From CAAGNP01 sp045644725 (GTDB lineage: Bacteria > Bacteroidota > Bacteroidia > Bacteroidales > UBA932): a DNA stretch of 18,836 nucleotides. A model generated the notes under the pieces. That model did no database searches, was not told where the DNA came from, and saw only the letters and a list, made by a program, of their open reading frames with translations. Shown in pieces: positions 13,874-18,836 of this stretch. The position numbers and the translations under genes were made by a program. The stretch is taken from the NCBI GenBank assembly GCA_045644725.1, contig JAZRHK010000122.1, forward strand, positions 1 through 18,836, read 5' to 3'. Each line of letters begins with the position of its first letter. Positions within the stretch are counted from its first letter, which is position 1.

Positions 13874-14989
13874 ATGGATATGAAAAGAGTTTTATTGTCG
13901 CTGGCGATGGCACTTATGTGCTGTGCTTCGGTTTTTGGACAGAATGTCAACAAAATATATATGCCGCAGAGCATAGGGGATGTGAGGCAGGAGGTGGTAA
14001 TCCCTGATGTGGCAGGTTATAAGGTGTTGAAATGTGACTTCCATATCCACACTGTGTTTTCGGATGGGGATGTGTGGCCAACATATAGGGTTACTGAGGC
14101 CTGGAAAGATGGCCTGGATGTTATATCCATTACAGATCATATAGAGTACTTGCCGCATAAGAAATATATATCAGGTGATTTCAATACCCCATACGAGATA
14201 GCGAAACCTACTGCAGACAAGTTCGGACTTATGCTTGTCCGTGGTACTGAGATTACACGCAAACAGGGTGTTATAGGGCATTTCAATGCTCTCTTCATAG
14301 AAGATGCGAACCTTATCCCTGATGATGATCCATTTGTAGCTATTCAAAATGCACGTAAGCAGGATGCCTTCATATTGTTCAACCATCCCGGTTGGGCCGT
14401 GGATACCTGTCTGGTAACAGAATTCCAGCAGAGGCTCTTTGATGCAGACCTGATAGACGGTATTGAAGTGGTGAACCATAAGGAGTATTACCCGAGGGTA
14501 GTGTCGTGGTGTATAGACAAGAATCTCCCTATGTTTGCAAATAGTGATGAGCACGGGGTGATAAGTGAAGATTATGCCACAGTGGGATATGGAACAGATG
14601 GCCTGGACGGACGCTTTGTGAGGTTTCGCCCTATGACACTCGTCCTTGCCGAGGAGAAGAGTCAGGAGGCAGTGAAGGAGGCCCTTTTGGAGGGTAGAAC
14701 CATAGCCTATACAGACAATAAGTTCATGTCTGCTGAAGAGTATCTTGTGGCTCTGTTCGATGCGTGTGTGGAGGTGGAGATGAGTTTGCAGGGTGATAAG
14801 AAGAATACATATACTTGTACAAACAGGTCGTCATTTCCATTTGTTTTTGATGTAAATGGTGGCGGTCAGAAGAGTCTTCCCCCATTCTCCACTATAACCT
14901 TCTCTGTCCCCAGCCGTATGGCTCCAGTACTCACAATTCTCAATATGTGGTGCTATGAGGACAAGCATCCTGTCCTGATGATAGATTAA
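13874..14989 (+). CDS. Secreted PHP-domain phosphodiesterase
   Basis: A 371-residue exported metal-dependent phosphoesterase. Residues 1-22 are a signal peptide (cleavage near VFG/QN); the cysteines 16-17 do not form a lipobox. The PHP metal-site residues are visible: H57 and H59 in CDFHIHTVFSDGD, D88-H89 in SITDH, E126 in GTEIT, H136, H171 in FNHPGW, D225 and H227 in NSDEHG. These fit the PHP family and, I think, the Sb-PDE-type phosphodiesterases that act on small phosphodiesters; the natural substrate is unknown. After residue 290 a beta-rich domain follows (about 298-371). It starts 12 bases after the methyltransferase gene. A second in-frame ATG at 13880 is equally possible. It may scavenge phosphate or nucleotides in the periplasm. 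Confidence 0.82.
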   Translation: MDMKRVLLSLAMALMCCASVFGQNVNKIYMPQSIGDVRQEVVIPDVAGYKVLKCDFHIHTVFSDGDVWPTYRVTEAWKDGLDVISITDHIEYLPHKKYISGDFNTPYEIAKPTADKFGLMLVRGTEITRKQGVIGHFNALFIEDANLIPDDDPFVAIQNARKQDAFILFNHPGWAVDTCLVTEFQQRLFDADLIDGIEVVNHKEYYPRVVSWCIDKNLPMFANSDEHGVISEDYATVGYGTDGLDGRFVRFRPMTLVLAEEKSQEAVKEALLEGRTIAYTDNKFMSAEEYLVALFDACVEVEMSLQGDKKNTYTCTNRSSFPFVFDVNGGGQKSLPPFSTITFSVPSRMAPVLTILNMWCYEDKHPVLMID

Positions 14990-15025
14990 AAAAACTCCCG
15001 ACTTCTGAGTAGAGGTCGGGAGTTT
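14988..15025. terminator. Bidirectional intrinsic terminator between the pyrE and nqr operons
   Basis: A 15-base stem (14992-15006 with 15011-15025, one G-U pair on the plus strand) around loop GAGT. On the minus strand it is followed by seven T residues (14994-14988), an ideal terminator for nqrF, whose stop is about 19 bases away. On the plus strand the hairpin begins right at the phosphodiesterase stop codon but has only a short T run, so it is weaker in that direction. Confidence 0.92.
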
Positions 15026-15043
15026 GTCGTTATAGCTTTAAAA

Positions 15044-16303
15044 TTATGCTCCGAAGTTATCGTAAAGGATGTTTTCAGGAGCCACTCCTAAGCTGTCAAG
15101 CAGATTTACTACTGAAGAGACCATCATAGGAGGACCGCACATCAGGTAAAGTGCATCTTCAGGAGCCTCGTGTTCTTTAAGGTATGTCTCGTACATGACA
15201 TTGTGAACGAAGCCTGCAACATAAGGTACACCAGCCTTGTCTGCCTCTGGATCAGGTCTGTCAAGTGCCAAGTGGAACTTGAAGTTAGGGAACTCTCTCT
15301 CGATAGCGTGATAATCTTCAAGATAGAAGGCCTCTTTCAAGCTGCGTGCACCATAGAAGAAGTTAACCTTGCGGGTAGTCTTCTCAGTGTGGAACAAGTG
15401 CATGATATGGCTTCTCATAGGAGCCATACCGGCACCACCACCCACGAAGATAAGCTCCTGCTCTGCTGGAAGGTTGTCCGGCAAGAAGAACTCGCCGTAA
15501 GGGCCTGAGATGGTAACTTTGTCACCAGGTTTCAGTGAGTAGATGTAAGATGAACAGATACCAGGGTTGATGTTCATAAACTTGCGTGTCTCCCTGTCAA
15601 TAGGAGGGGTAGCAATACGGACATTAAGTTTGATAATGTCACCCTCAGCAGGATAGCAAGCCATAGAGTAAGCACGGAGGGTAGGAGTAGGATTGACCAT
15701 CTTAAGGTCAAATACACCCATCTTCTCCCAGTCTTCTCTGTATTCAGGATCTACATCGATATCTCTATAGTTGATGGTACAAGCAGGAACATCCACCTGG
15801 ATATATCCACCTGAACGGAAATTGAGGTGTTCACCCTCAGGAAGCTTAACCACGAACTCTTTGATAAATGTAGCCACGTTGTGGTTAGAAACCACTTCGC
15901 ATTCCCATTTTCTAACGCTAAGTGCAGATTCAGGTACGATAACACTCATATCCTCTTTAACCTTAACCTGGCAACCAAGTCTCCAGTTGTCCATGATCTG
16001 TTTTCTGTTGAAGAAACCAACCTCAGTAGGGAGGATGGTGCCACCACCTTCGGTTACGCGGCATTTGCATTGACCGCAGTTACCTTTACCACCACAAGCT
16101 GATGGAAGGAAGATCTTTTGCTCTGCAAGGGTGTTTAGAAGGTTTCCACCAGGGGTAACCTCGATCTCTTTAGAGCCGTTGTTGATGTTGATCTTAACTG
16201 TACCTGAAGGGGTAAGTTTTGCTTTGATAAATAGAAGTAGTGCAACCAATAGTAGGACGATAACCAGGAACACTACAACTGATGAAAGAATTGTCATTGT
16301 CAT
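15044..16303 (-). CDS. nqrF: Na+-translocating NADH:quinone reductase subunit F
   Basis: A 419-residue electron-entry subunit of NQR: it oxidises NADH and passes electrons through FAD and a [2Fe-2S] centre. It has one N-terminal membrane helix (about 5-27). The plant-ferredoxin-type cluster ligands are C70, C76, C79 and C111. The FAD motif RAYSMA lies at 210-215, the NAD motif GGGAGMAP at 288-295, and CGPPMM at 389-394. The C-terminus NILYDNFGA is typical of NqrF. This subunit separates NQR from the related RNF complex, which lacks it. A strong Shine-Dalgarno AAGGAGG (16311-16317 complement) lies seven bases before the ATG at 16303 and settles the start, over the second ATG two codons later. 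It is last in the operon. Confidence 0.97.
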   Translation of the reverse strand: MTMTILSSVVVFLVIVLLLVALLLFIKAKLTPSGTVKININNGSKEIEVTPGGNLLNTLAEQKIFLPSACGGKGNCGQCKCRVTEGGGTILPTEVGFFNRKQIMDNWRLGCQVKVKEDMSVIVPESALSVRKWECEVVSNHNVATFIKEFVVKLPEGEHLNFRSGGYIQVDVPACTINYRDIDVDPEYREDWEKMGVFDLKMVNPTPTLRAYSMACYPAEGDIIKLNVRIATPPIDRETRKFMNINPGICSSYIYSLKPGDKVTISGPYGEFFLPDNLPAEQELIFVGGGAGMAPMRSHIMHLFHTEKTTRKVNFFYGARSLKEAFYLEDYHAIEREFPNFKFHLALDRPDPEADKAGVPYVAGFVHNVMYETYLKEHEAPEDALYLMCGPPMMVSSVVNLLDSLGVAPENILYDNFGA

Positions 16304-16310
16304 AATTTAT

Positions 16311-16317
16311 CCTCCTT
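16311..16317 (-). promoter_or_regulatory. Strong Shine-Dalgarno site of nqrF
   Basis: AAGGAGG on the minus strand, with a seven-base spacer to the ATG. It lies within the 15-base gap after the nqrE stop. Such sites are rare in Bacteroidia, where A-rich leaders usually guide translation. Confidence 0.8.
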
Positions 16318-16318
16318 A

Positions 16319-16927
16319 TTATAGTTGAATACCCATAAATGTCATAAATGCAATACCCATAAGACCCACGGTGATGAAGGTGATACCAAGACCACGAAGT
16401 GCTGCAGGTACATGTGAGTAGGTCATTTTCTCACGGATAGCAGCCAAAGCTACGATAGCAAGCCACCAGCCAATACCTGAACCCAATGAGTATACTGTAG
16501 CTTCACCCACATTGATGAAATCTTTCTCCTGCATGAACAATGAAGCACCAAGGATAGCACAGTTCACTGCGATAAGAGGAAGGAAGATACCAAGTTGGGA
16601 ATAAAGTGCAGGGGCAAATTTCTCTACCACCATCTCCACGATCTGAACGATAGCAGCGATAACTGCGATGAAGATAATGAAGCTCAAGAAGCTAAGGTCT
16701 ACTTCTGGCATACCGGCCCAGGCAAGTGCACCTGGCTTAAGAACATACTCATTAAGCAGGTAGTTGATAGGTAGAGTAACAAGTAGTACGAAGATAACAG
16801 CTACACCCAAACCGTTCGCTGTCTTCACATTTTTAGATACCGCCAAGTATGAACACATACCCAAGAAATAGGCGAATATCATATTGTCAACAAAGATTGA
16901 CTTTACGAATAAGCTAATGTATTCCAT
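16319..16927 (-). CDS. nqrE: Na+-translocating NADH:quinone reductase subunit E
   Basis: A 202-residue integral membrane subunit, homologous to RnfA. It has about six hydrophobic segments (about 10-30, 38-56, 80-102, 110-132, 150-164, 178-198). C25 in GMCSYLAVS and C123 in VNCAILG correspond to the cysteines that, with the NqrD pair, hold the intramembrane iron-sulfur centre known from the Vibrio cholerae structure. The opening MEYISLFVKSIFVDNMIFAY is highly conserved in NqrE. The start lies 19 bases after the nqrD stop. It interacts with NqrD in inverted topology to relay electrons from NqrF to NqrC. Confidence 0.96.
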   Translation of the reverse strand: MEYISLFVKSIFVDNMIFAYFLGMCSYLAVSKNVKTANGLGVAVIFVLLVTLPINYLLNEYVLKPGALAWAGMPEVDLSFLSFIIFIAVIAAIVQIVEMVVEKFAPALYSQLGIFLPLIAVNCAILGASLFMQEKDFINVGEATVYSLGSGIGWWLAIVALAAIREKMTYSHVPAALRGLGITFITVGLMGIAFMTFMGIQL

Positions 16928-16946
16928 ATCAGATTTGAGTTAGATG

Positions 16947-17564
16947 TTATTTTTCCTGTAGATCTTTTTGGATGCTTCTTTGGATCCAGATGATACAACC
17001 CAAAAGGATAAGTGCCATCGGAGGAAGGATCATAAGACCATTGTTCATATAACCAAGTTCGTAGAATGATTCAGGGATGATTCTGAATCCGAATAGTGTG
17101 CCTGATCCGAAAAGTTCACGGAAGAATGCCACCACTACCAGGATAAGACCATAACCTGCACCATTGCCAAGACCATCGATTAGAGATGCAAGTGGTTTGT
17201 TGCCAAGTGCAAATGCCTCGATACGACCCATAACGATACAGTTGGTGATGATAAGACCGATGTACACAGAAAGTGTCTTGCTGATACTGTATGCGTAAGC
17301 TTTCAATATCTGGTCTACCAAGATAACCATAAGGGCTACCACAACAAGCTGTACGATGATACGGATACGGTTAGGGATGGTGTTTCTTAGAAGAGATACT
17401 ACCAAACTTGACAAACCTGTAACCACGATTACAGAGATAGCCATTACAAATGCACCTTTAAGCTGAACAGTCACAGCCAAAGATGAGCAGATACCCAATA
17501 CTAGAACCGAGATAGGGTTACCTTTAAATATAGGGTATAGGAATGTGTTTTTCAAATCACTCAT
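16947..17564 (-). CDS. nqrD: Na+-translocating NADH:quinone reductase subunit D
   Basis: A 205-residue membrane subunit, homologous to RnfE and a distant paralogue of NqrE. GICSSLAVT (24-32, C26) and ITNCIVMGR (106-114, C109) supply its two cysteines for the shared intramembrane centre. Six hydrophobic segments are visible. The region GLGNGAGYGLILVVVAFFRE (131-150) is typical of the family. The ATG lies three bases after the nqrC stop, and GGAGG, formed by the last codons of nqrC, sits eight bases upstream as a ribosome binding site. Confidence 0.96.
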   Translation of the reverse strand: MSDLKNTFLYPIFKGNPISVLVLGICSSLAVTVQLKGAFVMAISVIVVTGLSSLVVSLLRNTIPNRIRIIVQLVVVALMVILVDQILKAYAYSISKTLSVYIGLIITNCIVMGRIEAFALGNKPLASLIDGLGNGAGYGLILVVVAFFRELFGSGTLFGFRIIPESFYELGYMNNGLMILPPMALILLGCIIWIQRSIQKDLQEK

Positions 17565-17567
17565 AGA

Positions 17568-18347
17568 CTATTCCTCCACAACTTTAAGGGTTTCGAAATA
17601 TGGAACATATGCTTCAAGCCAGGTCTTGATAGCTTTTTCAAGAGCTTGTGAAGTGATAGTACCACCACTGATAGCATCCACACCGTTGATGTCATCTTCA
17701 GATGCACCACCTTTCACTACTTTTACAGAGGTGAATTCGCCTTCTGCATTGTAGATTTTTTTACCGGTGAAGTTGTTGCGGAACCAGTCAGTTGCAATCT
17801 CTGCACCAAGACCAGGGGTCTCACCTTTGTGGTCAAAGACAGCACCTTCGATAGTGTTCATATCACCTTCGAATGCCAAGTAGCCCCAGATAGGTCCCCA
17901 AAGGCCTGCGCCGTAGCAAGGAACGACAGGGACAGTTTTGCCGTTTACATTGAAAATATAAACAGGTAGAGCTATTTCAGCTTTTGCAGCAGCGTCACCT
18001 TCAGATGCTTTTTTGATATATGTGGTTTGAAGTTTGAGGTCGCTCTGACCTTTAAGCTCCACATTTTTAGCGTCAGTTTTCATGTTGCCGATAACCTGAC
18101 CCTCAGCATTTACAAGGATAGCCTCTTTAATATTGTCGCTGTATGTCTTGATGATCTCATCATTTGACATACCTGACTCTGCATCATAAAGACCTACAGA
18201 AGAGAGAATCTTGCTGATTGTCTCCACTTTTACGTTGGTCTCTTGGGCAGGTTGGAGAGTGATAGCGGTAAATGCAAGAACTACAGCAACTACCACAACG
18301 AGAATCACAGAATAAATAACTGTGTATGTATTACTATTTGTATTCAT
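17568..18347 (-). CDS. nqrC: Na+-translocating NADH:quinone reductase subunit C
   Basis: A 259-residue subunit with one N-terminal membrane helix (about 9-31) and a large periplasmic FMN-binding domain. FMN is expected to be joined through a phosphoester to T230 in VDAISGGTITS (223-233) by the flavin transferase ApbE. The residue before the acceptor is Gly, where Vibrio has Ala (SGAT). GLWGPIWGYLA (148-158) and ETPGLGAEI (176-184) are the usual flavin-pocket motifs. It passes electrons between the NqrDE centre and NqrB. It starts ten bases after the nqrB stop. ApbE is not in the window. Confidence 0.96.
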   Translation of the reverse strand: MNTNSNTYTVIYSVILVVVVAVVLAFTAITLQPAQETNVKVETISKILSSVGLYDAESGMSNDEIIKTYSDNIKEAILVNAEGQVIGNMKTDAKNVELKGQSDLKLQTTYIKKASEGDAAAKAEIALPVYIFNVNGKTVPVVPCYGAGLWGPIWGYLAFEGDMNTIEGAVFDHKGETPGLGAEIATDWFRNNFTGKKIYNAEGEFTSVKVVKGGASEDDINGVDAISGGTITSQALEKAIKTWLEAYVPYFETLKVVEE

Positions 18348-18357
18348 AATCCGTCAA

Positions 18358-18836
18358 TTATTTAGTTGCCCTTTTAAGTCTTCTGTTAATACTTGCATTC
18401 ACTACATAGTGGTCGATAAGTGGTGCAAATGTGTTCATAAGCAGGATGGCAAGCATCATACCCTCTGGATAACCAGGGTTAAACAGACGTACTACCACTG
18501 CAAGAGCACCTACCAAGAAACCATAAATCCATTTACCGGTCTCAGTCTGAGCAGAGGTCACAGGGTCGGTAGCCATAAATACGATACCGAATGCGAAACC
18601 ACCCATTACCAAGTGATTCCAAGCTGGCATAGCCAAGTATGAACCCTCAGCAGCGAAAGCATTGCCAAGAAGAGCTACAGCCAAACCGCCGATAACGCCC
18701 GAAACCATAATTTTCCAGCTTGCTACACCTGTCCAGATAAGGATGATGGCACCAAGAAGGATAGCGATAGTGGATGTCTCACCTACAGAACCTGGGATAA
18801 GACCTACGAACATATCCATAAATGAGTAGCTCAATT
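18358..18836 (-). CDS. nqrB: Na+-translocating NADH:quinone reductase subunit B, C-terminal part
   Basis: The C-terminal 158 or so residues of NqrB, the main Na+-channel subunit; the rest lies beyond the right edge. The visible part opens SYSFMDMFVGLIPGSVGETS, which contains the GETS site whose threonine carries covalent FMN in characterised NqrB proteins. Four or five membrane helices follow. ATDPVTSAQTETGKWIYG and FNPGYPEGMMLAILLMNTFA are conserved family segments. The C-terminus is short and basic (INRRLKRATK). NqrB also holds riboflavin and the quinone site, mostly outside the visible part. nqrA should precede it. Confidence 0.96.
   Translation of the reverse strand, partial: LSYSFMDMFVGLIPGSVGETSTIAILLGAIILIWTGVASWKIMVSGVIGGLAVALLGNAFAAEGSYLAMPAWNHLVMGGFAFGIVFMATDPVTSAQTETGKWIYGFLVGALAVVVRLFNPGYPEGMMLAILLMNTFAPLIDHYVVNASINRRLKRATK

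Noticed and set aside
15044..18836. RNF complex instead of NQR
   Set aside because: The NqrF subunit with membrane helix, [2Fe-2S], FAD and NAD domains is present, and no RnfB or RnfC is seen.
1..18836. Mobile elements, CRISPR arrays, tRNA or phage genes
   Set aside because: No transposase, integrase, regularly spaced repeats or tRNA-like cloverleaf was seen; all long frames belong to core-type genes.

Overview
This window looks like chromosomal core sequence from an anaerobic member of the Bacteroidales. Several intergenic gaps carry the Bacteroidetes -7 box TAnnTTTG. It encodes a Na+-translocating NADH:quinone reductase (NQR), a group B type [FeFe] hydrogenase, a DUF4290 protein next to ftsK and a LolA-like gene, and a 462-residue PotA of the form I associate with Bacteroides. 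Genus cannot be fixed from this sequence. I see no tRNA, rRNA, IS element, CRISPR array or phage gene, and no gap over 300 bases without a gene (the longest is about 138 bases, 3537-3674).

Layout, left to right. (1) 1-3536, minus strand: a beta-barrel outer-membrane protein gene overlaps potA, followed by potB and potC (cut by the left edge). The overlaps suggest one transcript carrying polyamine ABC uptake plus a possible outer-membrane pore. The leader at 3537-3647 holds a promoter-like box and a terminator-like hairpin. (2) 3675-5089: a secreted nitroreductase-family lipoprotein (minus) and a class I methyltransferase (plus) diverge from a 62-base gap with back-to-back -7 boxes. (3) 5139-6669: a monocistronic [FeFe] hydrogenase with its own promoter and a strong intrinsic terminator. 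(4) 6706-10771: a four-gene run of NifX/NifB-type metallocluster-binding protein, DUF4290, FtsK and a LolA-like carrier. (5) 10773-11378: a NUDIX hydrolase on the minus strand, divergent from the next operon. (6) 11450-14989: pyrE, an SRPBCC-like protein, an RsmF/NOL1-type rRNA cytosine-C5 methyltransferase and a secreted PHP-domain phosphodiesterase. (7) 14988-18836, minus strand: a shared terminator, then nqrF, nqrE, nqrD, nqrC and the 3' end of nqrB, with nqrA expected beyond the right edge.

How the genes work together: NQR oxidises NADH, reduces menaquinone and exports Na+. The hydrogenase probably disposes of, or takes up, electrons at the ferredoxin level. The two are about 8 kb apart on opposite strands and need not be co-regulated. 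Most genes are ordinary housekeeping or energy genes. The least explained parts are the porin-like gene fused by overlap to the polyamine transporter, the metallocluster-binding protein leading the ftsK operon with a palindrome over its start codon, and the DUF4290 and SRPBCC-like proteins coupled to ftsK and rsmF.
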